Assembly: GCA_017654935.2 (NCBI GenBank)
Contig: CM065689.1
Location: forward strand, 60,341,474-60,405,473
DNA length: 64,000 nt
Reading direction: 5' to 3'
DNA from: Phymorhynchus buccinoides
Taxonomy: Eukaryota; Mollusca; Gastropoda; Neogastropoda; Raphitomidae
Shown: one piece after another, positions 22,601 to 33,899 of the stretch
Numbering within the stretch: the first letter of the stretch is position 1
Layout of the letters: the number at the start of each line of letters is the position of its first letter
Program-made: the position numbers and the translations under genes
Notes under the pieces: model-generated
What the model was told of the DNA's origin: nothing
Databases searched by the model: none
What the model saw: the letters and a program-made list of their open reading frames with translations, nothing else

Positions 22601-25600
22601 GTGATTGAATGGTATGTTCCTGTGTGTGATTGATGGTAGGTCCTGTTGTGATGAGGAGGTCCCTGTGTGTGATTGATGGTACGGAACTGTGTGTGATTGA
22701 ATGTGAGGTCCTGTGGTATTGATGTAGGTACTAATGTGTGATTAGGTGGAAGGCCTGTGTGTGAGTGGTGATAGGCCCTGTGTGCGATGAATGGTAGGTC
22801 ATATGGTGATTGATGGAGGTCCTTTGGGATTGGTGGTAGGTCTTGTGTGTGATTGAACGTAGGCCCTTTTTGTGATTGGTGTTCGTGTCCTGTGTGTGCT
22901 TGATGGTAGGCCCTTGTGTGTGATGATGGTTAGGTCTGTGTGTGATTGAGGTAGGACCTGTGATTGGTGGTAGGCCGTGTGTGATTGATGGTAGTTCCTG
23001 TGTGTGATGATTGGTAGGGTCCTGTGATTGGTGGTAGGCCTGTGTGTGATTCATGGTAGGTCCTGTTTGATGATGGTAGGTCATTGTGATTGGTGGTAAG
23101 GCCGGTGATGGTGGTAGGCCCAGCTGTGGTGATTGGGGGGTAGGACCTGTGGTGATGATGGTAGGCTGTGTGTGATTGGTGGAGGCCCTGTGTGTGATTA
23201 TGGTAGGCCCCCCCACATGCGTGTGATTGAGGCAGCCCGTGTAGATGGTGGTAGGCCCTGTGGTGATAGATGTAGGTCATGTGATGATGGTATAGGTCTA
23301 TGAGTGATTGATGGTAGGTCCTGCGTGATTGATGGTAGGTCATGTGTGTGATTGAGGTAGGTCCTGGTGATTGAAGGTAGGTCCTGCTGTGTGATTGATG
23401 GTAGGTCCTGTGTTGTGATTGAGGTAGGTATGTGTGTTGAGTTAGCGGTCCTATGGTGATTGATGGTAGGTTCCTGTGTGATTGATGGTAGTCCTGTGAT
23501 GGTGGTAGGCAATTGTGTTGATGATGGTAGGTCCTGTTGTGATTGGTGGTAGGCCCTGTGTGTTGAATGGTGGTGTAGCTGTGTGGTGAGGATAGTAGGC
23601 TCTTGTGTGATGGTTTGATGGTAGGTCCTGTGTGATTGATGGTAGGTCTCTGTGTGATGGTGGTATGCCCTGTGTGGTGATTGGTGGAGGACCTGTGTTT
23701 GATTTGATGTACGTCCCTGTGGGTGATTGAGGTAGGTCCTGGTGATTGATGGTAGTCATAGTGTGTGAGGGATGGTAGGCCGGTGTGACTGAGGTAGTAA
23801 GGTCCTATGCGTATTGATGGTAGGTAATGTGTGTTGTTCTGGTAGGTACTATGGTGATTGATGTAGGTCATCGTGCGGATGATGGTATGTCTGTGTGTGA
23901 TGATGGTAGGTTCCTGGTGTGAATTGATGGTCGGTCCTGTGTGTGATTGAATGTAGGCCCTGGTGTGATGATATAGGTTCCTATGTGTGATTGGTGGTAG
24001 GTCCTGTGTGGATTGGTGGTAGGTCCTATGTGTGATTGGGTATGTCCTATGTGTGATGATGGTAGGCCCTGTGTGTGATGGGGTAGGCCCTGTGTGATGA
24101 GGGAGATTCTGTGATTGTGGTAGGTCCCGGGTGTGAGTGGTGGTAGGCCCTGTGTGATTGATGTAGCCCTAGGTACTGTGATTGGTGGTAGGCCCTGGTG
24201 TGAGTGAGGTAGGTCCAGTGTGATTGATGGTATGCCCTATGGTGATGATGCAGACTGTGTGTGATGGTGGTAGGCCCGGTGTGATTGGATGGTAGGCCCT
24301 AATGTGTGATTGGTACGGTAGGCCTGTGTGTGATGATGGTGGTCCTGTGTGATTGATGGTTAGGCCTATGTTGTGGAGTGCGGTAGGCCGGTGTGTGATG
24401 ATGGTAGGCCCGGTGTGATTGATGGTAGGCCCATGTGTGATGATGGTTAGGTCCTGTGTGTGATTGATGGTAGTCCTATGGTGATTGCTGGTAGTTCCTG
24501 TGTGATTGATGGTAGGTTCTGTGATTGGTTGGTAAGGTCTGGTGTGATGGTGGTAGCAGGTGGGATTGATGGTAGGTCTATGGGTGATTGATGGTAGGTA
24601 CCTGTGTGATTTGATGTAGTCGTGTGTGATTGATGGTAGGTCCATCTGTGTGTCGATTGGTGTAGGTCCTGGTGTGATGATGGTAGTTACTGTGTGTGAT
24701 TGATGCAGAGGTCCTGGGTGATTGAGGTAGGTCTATGTGTGATTGGTGGTAGGTCCTGGTGATTGATGGTAGGGTCCTGTGTGTGATGATGGTGGGTTCC
24801 TATGTTGATTGGGTAGGTCTGTGGGATTGATGGTAGGTCTGGGTGTGATTGATGGTAGGTCACTATGTGTGATGGTGGTAGGTCCTAGGGATTGATGGGT
24901 TAGTGTCCTGTGTGTGATGTGAGAGTCCTGTGTGAGATGGTAGGCTGGTGTGATTGATGTAGGTCCTGGATGTGATTGATGGAGGCCCTTATGTGTGAAT
25001 GAGGAGGTCCTGGTGTGATGATGGTAGAGTCTGTGAGGTGGATGATGGTAGGTACTGTGTGATGATGTAGGGCCCTATTGTGTGATGATGGTAGGTCCGT
25101 GTTGAGTTGATGGTAGGTCCTGTGTGATGATGGTAGGTCCTGTGCTGATGGTGTAGGATCCTGTGTGATTGATTGTAGGTCATGGTGCGATTGATGGTAG
25201 GACAATGTGTGATTGATGGCTAGGGTCCTCGTGTGCGATGATGGTAGGTCCTGTTGATGATGTAGGCAATGTGTAATTGATGTAGGTATATGGTGGATGA
25301 TGGTAGGTCCTGTGTGTGATTGATGGTGGTCCTGTGTGATTGATGGTAGGCCATATTGTGTGATTGATGTAGGTCCTGTGTGATGATGGTAGGTCGTATG
25401 TGTGATTGATGTTAGGTCCTGTGTGTGATTGATGGTAGTTCCTGTGCGTGATTGGTGTAGGTCCTGTGGTGAATTGAGTGGATGTCTGTGTGATGATGGA
25501 TGCCTATTGTGATTGAGGTAGGTCCTATGTTGTGATGGTGGTAGGTCCTGTGTGTGATGATGGTAGGTCACTGTGTGTGATTGAATGGTAAGTCCGTATG

Positions 25601-28600
25601 TGTTGATGGTAGGTCCTGTGTGTGATGGTGTGGTAGGTTCTGTGTGTGTGATTGAATGGTAGGTACTGGTGTGATTTGATGGGTAGTCCTGTTTGTGTGA
25701 TTGATGGTGAGGTCCTGGTGTGATGAATGGTAGTCCTGGCGTGATTGAATGGTAGGTCCTATGTGTGATTGGTGGTAGGCCCTGTGTGTGATTGATGGTA
25801 GGTCATGTGTGATGATGGTAGGTCCTGTGTGGATGATGGAGGTCACTGTGTGATTGTTGATGGTAGGGCCCTATGTGTGATTGATGGTAACGGTCCTATG
25901 TTGATGGTGGTAGGTATTCCTGGTGTGAATTGAGGAGTTCCTGTGGGGACTGATGGTAGGTCCTGTGTGTGATGATGTAAGGGCCCTGTTGTGGATTGAG
26001 GTAGGTCCTGGGTGTGATGATGGTAGGGCCTGTTGTGGGATTGATGGTAAGGCCTTGTTGATGGTGTATGTCCTATGTGTGTATTGATGGAGGCCCTGTG
26101 TTGATTGATGGTAGGTCTGTGCTGTGATTGATGGTAGGGCCCACTGTGGTGTTGATCGGTAGGTCCTGTGTGTGACTGATGGTAGGTCTTGTGTGTGATG
26201 GTGGTAGGTCCTGTGTGTGAATGGTGGAGGTCTGTGTGAGGGTGGTAGGTCTGTGTGTGAGGTGGTAGGTCCTGTGTGTATGAATGGCTAGTCCTATGTG
26301 TGATTGATGGTAGGCCTGTGCGGGTGATTAATGTGGTCCTGTGTGTGATGTGGTCAGGCCCTGTGTGTGAATGAATGGGTAGTAGGCCTGTGGTGAATGG
26401 TGGTAGGCCTGTGTGTGATTGGTGGTAGGCCCGTGTGTGATTTGATTGGTAGTTCCTGTGGATTGATGGGTAGGCCGTTTGTATGATGTAGGCCGTGTGT
26501 GATTGAATGGTAGGTCTGTGCGTGATAGTGTAGGCTGTGTTGTTGGTGGTAGCCTTGTGTGATGAGGTAGGTCCTTTGTGATTGATGGTAGGTCCTGGTG
26601 TGATTGATGGTAGGCCCTGTGTGTGATTGAATGGAGGCCTGTGTGGATTGTGGTAGGCCTGTGTGTGATTGGTGGTAGGCCTGTGTGTGATGTGGTAGGG
26701 CCCTGTGTGTGATGATGGTAGGTCCTTGTGTGATGATGGTAGGCCATGTGTGTGATGAAGGGAGGGTACTATGTGTGATGATTGGTAGGCCTGTGTGGAT
26801 ATGGTAGGGATGTGTGCGATTGGGGTAGGACCGTGTGTGATTGAATGGTTAGGTCCTGTGTGTGATGGTGGTAGGCATTGTGTGTGATTAATGGTAGGCC
26901 CGGGTGCGATTGTGGTAGCCCGTGTGTGATGAATGGAGGTCCTGTGTGTGATTGGTGGTAGGCCCTGTGTGTGATTGGTGGTAGGGCCTGTGTGTGATTG
27001 GTGGTAGGCAATGGTGTGACGGTAGGTCTGTGGTGATGATGGTAGATCCTGTGTGTGATTGGGGAGGCCCTGTGTGGATTGAGGTATTCTGTGTGACTGA
27101 TGTAGGTCTGTGTGATGATGGTAGCCCGTGTGTGATTGAATGGTAGTGCTGGGTTGATTGGTGGTAGGCCTGTGCGTGATTGTGGTAGCCCTGGTGTGAT
27201 TAATTGTAGGCCTAGTGTGATTGGTTGTCAGGCTATGTGGTGATGGTAGGACCGGTCGTGATTGAATGGTATGTGCCGTGTGTGGATTGGTGGGTAGGCC
27301 CGTGTGTGATTGGTGAGTCCCTGTGTGTGACTGATGGTAGGTACTATGTGTGATGGTGGTAGGTCACGGTGTGATGGTCGTAGGTCCTATGGTGATGGTG
27401 TAGGTCCTATGTGTGATTGATGATAGGCCTTTGTGATTGATGGTAGTTCTTTGATTGGTGGAGGCCTGTGGGAGTGGTGGTAGGCCCTGTGTGATTGATG
27501 TAGGCCCTATGGTGTGATTGGTGGTAGGCACTGTGATGCGAGTGATGGTAGGTCCGTGTGATGAGGTGGTACTATGTGTGATTGACGGCAGGCCATGTGT
27601 GTGATCGGTGGAGGCCTGTGTGAGTGAGGTAGGCCCTATGTGTGATTGGGGTAGGCCTGTCGTGGATTGTGCGTAGATCCTGTGTGATTGATGGTAGGCA
27701 CTATGTGATTGGTGGTAGGCCCTGTGGTGATTGATGGAGGCACTGTGTGAATTGATGTAGGCCCTTGAGTGATCGATGTAGGTCATGTGTGTGATGATGG
27801 AGGTCCTATGGTGATTGATGTAGGTCATGTGTGATTGATGGAGTTCTCGTGATTGGCGGTAGGTCCTGTTTGTGTGATTGGGGTAGGCCCTGTTCTGGTG
27901 TGATGTGATGTAGTCCTATGTTGTGATTATGGTGGTCATGGTGGATGACCGGTAGTTCCGGTGTTGATTGATGGTAGTTCTAGGGTGTGATTGGTGGAGG
28001 CCTGTGTGGGATTGATGGGTAGGTCCTGTGTGGATGATGGTAGGTCCGTGTTATAGATGGTAGGTCCTGTGCGTGGATGATGGTAGGTACATGTGTGATT
28101 GGTGGTAGGTCTTGGTGATGGGATGTAGGCATGGTGATTGATGGAGGTACTATGTGTGATTGATGTTAGTCCAGGTGATTGGTGGTAGGTCCTGTGTGGA
28201 TGGTGGTAGCGTCCGTGGTGATGATGGTTAGGTCCTGTGTGTGATGAGGTAGGTCCCTAGTGTGATTGATGGTAGATCTGTGTTTGATTGATTGGTAGGT
28301 CCTGTGTGAGGATGGTAGGCCCTATGTGTGATTGATGGTTATGTCCTGTGTAGTGTGATTGACGGTAAGGTCCTGTGTATTGATGGTAGTCGTTGATTGG
28401 TGTAGGTCAGTGTGATTGATGTGGGGTAGGTCCTGTGTTTGATTGATGGTAGGACTATGTGTGATTGAGGTCAGGTCCTGCCTGTGTGATTGATGGTAGG
28501 TCCGTGTGATTGATGTAGGGCCCTAGGTATGATCTGCAGGGTAGGTCCTATGGTGATTGATGGTAGGCCCGTGTGTGATGATGGTAGGTCCTGTGTGATG

Positions 28601-31240
28601 ATTGTAGGCCCCAGTGTGATGAGTAGGTCTGTGTGATTGATGGATAGCGTATGTGTGATGAGGGTAGGTCTGTGTGTGATGATGGTAGGACGGTTGATTG
28701 GTGTAGGTATGTGTGTGATTGATGGTAGGTCTGTGTGATTGATGGTAGGCCCTATGTGTGATTGATGGTAGGTTCCTATGTGGATTGGTGGTAGGTCTGC
28801 TGATGATGTAGGTCCGTGTGTGATTATGGTAGGTCCTGTGGTGTGATTGATGGTCAGGACCTGTGTGTGATTGATTGGTAGGGTCCTGTGGTGATGAGGT
28901 AGTCCGGTTGATTTGATGGTAAGGCCCAGTGTGTGATTTGTGGTAGGTCCATGTGTGATGACGGTAGAGACCTGGGTGTGATTGTTGGTAAGGCTGGTGC
29001 TGAATTGAGGTAGGCCCTTCGTGGTGATTGATTGTAGGTCCGGGTGATCGAGGTCAAGGCCTGTGTGTGATGGTGTAGGGTACTGGTGTTATTGGGGTAG
29101 GCCTGTTGTGATGAGGGTTAGGTCCGTGTTGACGTGATGGGGATAGGCCAGTGTGGATGGTGGTAGATCCTATGTGTGATTGGGGAGTCCTGTGTTGTGA
29201 TTGTGTAGGGTCCTGTGTGGACTGGTGGTATGGTCCTGTGTTTGTGATTGAATGTAGGTCCTATGTGTGAGATGGTAGGCCTTGTGTGTGATAATGGTAG
29301 GTCTGTGTGTGATGGTGGTGCCCATGTGGTGATGAATGGGTATGTCCTGGTGTGATTGGTGTAGGCCCTGTGTGTGATGAATGGTAGGTCCCGGTGTGAT
29401 TGGGGTAGGCCCTGGGTGTGATGGTGTAGGCATGTGTGTGTATGATAGTAAGGCCCGTGTGTGATTGATGAGTAGCCCTGCGTGTGATGGTGGTAGGCCC
29501 TGTGTGTATTGATGGTAGTCCCCGTGTGTGATTGATGGGAGGTCGTGTTGATGATGAGGTCCCTGTGTGTGATTGATGTAGGACCTGTGTGTGATTGGGA
29601 GGCCCTGTGTGTGATGCTGTAAGGCCCTGTGTGTGATTAGGTAGGATCCTGTGTGGATGATGGTAGGTACATGTGTGTGAGTGAATGGAGTCCTATGGGT
29701 GATTGATGTAGCCCTGTGTGTGATGATGGTAAGTTCCTGTGTGGATTGGTGGTAGGCCCTGGGTGTGATTTGAATGGAGGTCTATGTGTGAGATGGTAGT
29801 AGGTCATGTGGTGATTGTGGAGGTAATGGTGTGATTGGTGGTATCCCTGTGTGTGCTTGAAATGGTAGGTCCTGTGTGTGATGGTGTAGGCAGTGTGTGA
29901 TTGAATGAGGTCCTGTGTGTGATTGGTGGTAGGACTGTGTGTGATGGGTGGCTAGGGGGCCCTGGTGTGATGGTAGGCCGGTGGTATTTTAGGTAGGTCC
30001 TGTGTGTGATGTGGTGTAGGCCGTGTGTGATTGATGGTATGGTCCTGTGTGATTGATGGTAGGTCCTGTTGTGTGATTGATGTAGTGCCTGTTTGGATGA
30101 AGGTAGGTGCTGTGTGTGATTGATGGTAGGCCTGTGATCTAGTAGGCCCGTGTGGATTGATGTTAGGTCCTAGTGGAGTGATGGTATGCCCTGTGTGTGA
30201 TGGTGGTAGGCCAGTGTGTGAGGTGGTAGGCCCGTGTGGATTGATGGTCAGGTCCCGTGCGATGATGGTAGGCACTGTGTGTGATTGAATGGTAGGTCCG
30301 GTGCGGTGATTGATGGTAGGCTGTGTGGATTGGTGGTAGTCCTGATATGTGTGATTGAATGGTAGGTCCGCTGTGTGGAATGAGGTAGGCCTGTTGTGTG
30401 ATGGTGGTAGGTCTATTTGTGATGATGTAGGCCCTGTGTGTGATTGATGGTAGGTCTGTGTTGTCGATGAGGTAGGCACTGTGTGTGATGATGGTAGGTC
30501 GTGTTTGATTGATGGTAGCTCCTGTGATGTTATTGGGGTATGGCCTGTGGTGATGGTGTAGTCTGGTGATTGATGTAGGTCTGTGTGTGTGATGGTAGGT
30601 TCCTGTGTGTGATGATGTAGGACACGTGTGTGATTGAAGGTAGGTGCGTGTGTGATTAGGAGGCCCTGTGTGTGTGGAGGTAGTGACTATTGTTGTGATT
30701 GATGTAGCCCCTGTGTGTGATGGTGGTAGGACATGTGTTGGATTGGTGGTAGGCCCGCTGTGTGATTGATGGTAGGTCCTGTGTGATTGATGGTAGGGCC
30801 TGTGTGTGATGAAGGTAGGTAATGTGTGTGTGATTGATGGTAATCCTGTGGGGGATGTGGTAGGCCTGTGTGTGATTGAAATTGGAGGTCTGTGGGTGAT
30901 CGCAATGGTAGTTCTGTGTGTGATGATGGTAGGTCCTGTGGATTGATGGTGGTCCTGTGTGGGATGATGGTAGGCTGTGTGTGATTGGTGGTAGGCACTG
31001 TGGTGATTGTTGGTAGCCCGGTGTGATTGGTGGTAGGCCCTGTTGTGATTGAATGGTTAGGCCATGTGTGTGTCGACTGGTTAGGTCCTGTGTTTGATGA
31101 TGGTATGACTGTGATTGATGTAGGTCCTGTTTAGTGATTGATGGGAGGCCTGTGTGTGATGTGGTAGTCCTGTGGTGATTGGTGGTAGGGCCATGTGTGT
31201 GATTGGTGGTAGGACCTGGGTGATTGTGGTAGGCCTGTGT

Positions 31241-31279
31241 GCTAGGTCCAGTGAGAGCCCTAAGACCACCATCCAGGGC
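31241..31279. other. Non-repeat island 2 in minisatellite K
   Basis: GCTAGGTCCAGTGAGAGCCC then TAAGACCACCATCCAGG interrupts the 23-bp repeat. It is nearly identical to island 1, 11.6 kb upstream, and resembles GGGCCCAGTGAGCCCTAAG at the end of the array. Confidence 0.6.
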
Positions 31280-33101
31280 CTGTGTGTGATGATGGTGGCA
31301 GGCCCTGTGGGATTGATTGTAGGCCTGTGTGATTGATGTAGGGGCCCCCTGGGTGTGATGTTGGTACGGACCGTGTGTGATTTGATTGGTAGGACCTGTT
31401 GATGGATGGTAGTTCATGTGTGATTGGATGGTAGGCCGTGTGTGAGATGTGTAGGCACCTGTGGTGATGATGGTAGGCCTGTGTGTGGATGGTTGGTATG
31501 ACCTGTGTGGATGGTGGTAGGCCCGGTTGTGATTGATGGTAGCGCCCCTGTGGTTGATTGGTGGAGGTCCTGTGTGTGATTGATGAGTAGGTCCTGTGGT
31601 GATTGATGGTAGGCCCTGTGTGTGATGGTGTAGGCAAGTGTGTTCTCGATGATGGTAGGCATCTGTGATCTGGATGGTATGTCGTGTGTGATGTGGTGGT
31701 AGGCCGGTGTGTGATTGGTGGTAGGACCTGTGGTGATTGATGGTAGTCCTGTGTGATTGATGGCTAGGCCTGTGTGTGATTGAAGGTAGGTCCTGTGTGC
31801 TGATTGAGGTAGGTCTGTGTGTGAGTGATGGTAGGTCTGTGTGTGATTGATTGGTAGGTCCTGTGTGTGATTGAATGGTAGTCTAGTGTGATTGTGGTAG
31901 GACTGTGTGGATGATGGGGTAGGCCCTGGTGTGATGATGGGAGGCCCTGTGTGTGATTGGTGGTAGGCCTGTGTGTTTGAGGTATATGCCTGTGGGTGAT
32001 TGAATGGTGGTTTCCTATGTGTGGATTGATGGTAGGCCCTGTGTGTGATTGATGGTAGGTCCTGTGTTGGTGATTGGTGGTACGACCTTGTGTGTGATGA
32101 TGGTAGGACTGTGTGTGATTGATGGTAGGCATGGGTGATTGATGTAGGCCCTCCCTGTTGTGATGATGGTAGGCCATGTGTGGATGAATGGTAGGTCCTG
32201 GTGTGATTGATGGTAGGCTGTGTGATTGAGGTAGCCTATGTGTGATTGATGGTAGGCCTGTGTGTGATTGATGGAGGTCCTGTGCGTGATTGATGGTAGG
32301 CCCTGTGTTTGATTATGGTAGTCCATGGTGTGATTGATGGTAGGTCCTGGGTGATTGATGGTAGGGCGTGTGGATTGGGGTAGCAATGTGCGGTGATGGT
32401 GGTAGGGCCCTGTGTGTGATGATGTAGGTCCCCAGTTCCTGTGGTGATGATGGGCTAGGTCTGATGTGATGATTGATGGTAGGTCTGTGTGGATTGATGG
32501 TAGGCCCCGTGTGTGAGTGATGGTAGAGGTCCTGTGGTGATTGATAGTAGGTCCTAGGTGTGATTGAATGGTAGGTCATGTGTGTGATGATGTACGGTCT
32601 TATGTGGATTGATTGTAGGCCCTGTGTGTGAGGGGGTATTCCTTGTGTGACTGATGGTAGGCCCTGTGTGTGATTGATGGTAGCATAGTGGTGACTGATG
32701 GTTAGGTCCTGTGTCGATTGATGGTAGGTCCTGTGTATGTATGATGAGCCTGGTGGCGATCGGTGGTAGGCCGTGTTGTGATTGAGGTAGGTCATGTGAT
32801 TGTGGTAGGCCCTGTGTCGATGATGGTAGGCCTGTGTGTGATTGGGGTAGGACCGTGTGATTGGTGTAGGCGGTGTGTGATTGAGGTAGGTCCTGTGTGA
32901 GATGAGTCAGGCCTGTGTTGTGATGTGGTTAGGCCCTGTGGATTGGTGTAGGCCTTGTGTGATGGATGGTAGGTCCTGTGTGATTGATGTAGGCCCTGTG
33001 TGTGATGATGGTAGGCATGCGTGTGATGATGATAGTCCGTGTGTTTGATTGATGGTAGGCCCTAGTGTGTGATTGATGTAGGTACTCGTGGATGGGCCCA
33101 G

Positions 33102-33155
33102 TGAGCCCTAAGCCAGAGGCCCGCACGGGGTCAGTCAATTTGTCAACAACAAAAT
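33102..33155 (+). CDS. Candidate SAS-6 tail exon (exon I)
   Basis: It follows GGGCCCAG at the end of minisatellite K and ends at a good donor, AAAAT|GTAAGC. One frame is open: SPKPEARTGSVNLSTTK. No clear match to the poorly conserved SAS-6 tail can be claimed. The polypyrimidine tract is poor because the upstream array is GT-rich. Support is the splice-like borders and the echo of its start in both array islands. Confidence 0.3.
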
Positions 33156-33899
33156 GTAAGCTTGGTGTTTTGGGTGAGCACAATTCGGCACAATGCGAGA
33201 CAGGTGGAGGCAAATCATCACCCCAAAAACAACAACAAAAAACATTTTTGGATTATAATGCGTACCCAAAAGTGTGCACAAACTTCAGATTTTGTATTAA
33301 TGTTCTTAAATTTAATAACAGTGAACATCACCTTATGCCCCCCACCACTTAATGACACTTCTCTGATACTTGCCCTGATTGTAAGTTCTCCTTTAGTATT
33401 AATATCACCTCACTATTACACTCCTTCCTAGTTAAGAACTTATATGGACGATTTATCAAGGTTTATCATGGAGGTATTCACTGGATGACAAAATAAAGCC
33501 AGTGTCTTAGTCTGGGGTAAGAGAAGAGCCGGCAGTCCGCACAGATACGGGCTGTGTTTTGGCTGCGATGGACTGATGATTGCCACGCGGCCAAGGTGCA
33601 GGTAAAACCCCAGCCAGTGAGATATACAACCTCGTCGCAGCGCCCCTGTGCACGCAGTGATGGGCGCCCCTCCCACCCCCCACCCCCAATCGCTGAGGAA
33701 GAGAGAGGCCAGGGTGGAGTGGGTGGGAACGGGACAGTGGAGGATGTTCCCTGCTTCCACCCATTCCGCAGATAAGAAAAGTGGGGAAACTTTATCATAT
33801 GCGGTTCTCATGTTGATTCTGCTCTATAGTCCAAAGGACATGTATGCATAAAAGGGAATAAACACAGAGAAAGGTATGGAGGAAAGTGAGAGGATCACA
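33156..33899. other. Intronic sequence with possible dispersed repeat
   Basis: AT-rich to about 33450, then a GC-rich block (33480-33790) with mutually overlapping short frames on both strands and no recognised domain. Its composition shift suggests a dispersed element. No inverted ends or target duplication were identified. Confidence 0.35.

Larger units (their letters stand above)
19470..33090. repeat. Minisatellite K, 23-bp unit, 13.6 kb
   Basis: Roughly 580-600 noisy copies of a 23-bp unit, GTGTGTGATTGATGGTAGGT followed by CCT. There are two interspersed main variants, GATTGATGGTAGGTCC and GATTGGTGGTAGGCCC. Each unit contains TG|GTAGGT, a donor-like string. The reverse strand yields long His/Thr/Gln/Pro-rich open frames that are repeat artefacts. 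Two non-repeat islands sit inside (about 19649 and 31241). The array ends at a candidate exon at 33102. Confidence 0.95.

Noticed and set aside
19429..33213. Many minus-strand frames of 60-313 codons rich in His, Thr, Gln, Pro and Ser
   Set aside because: They are translations of the 23-bp minisatellite K and change frame with each copy. No start context or splice logic supports them.
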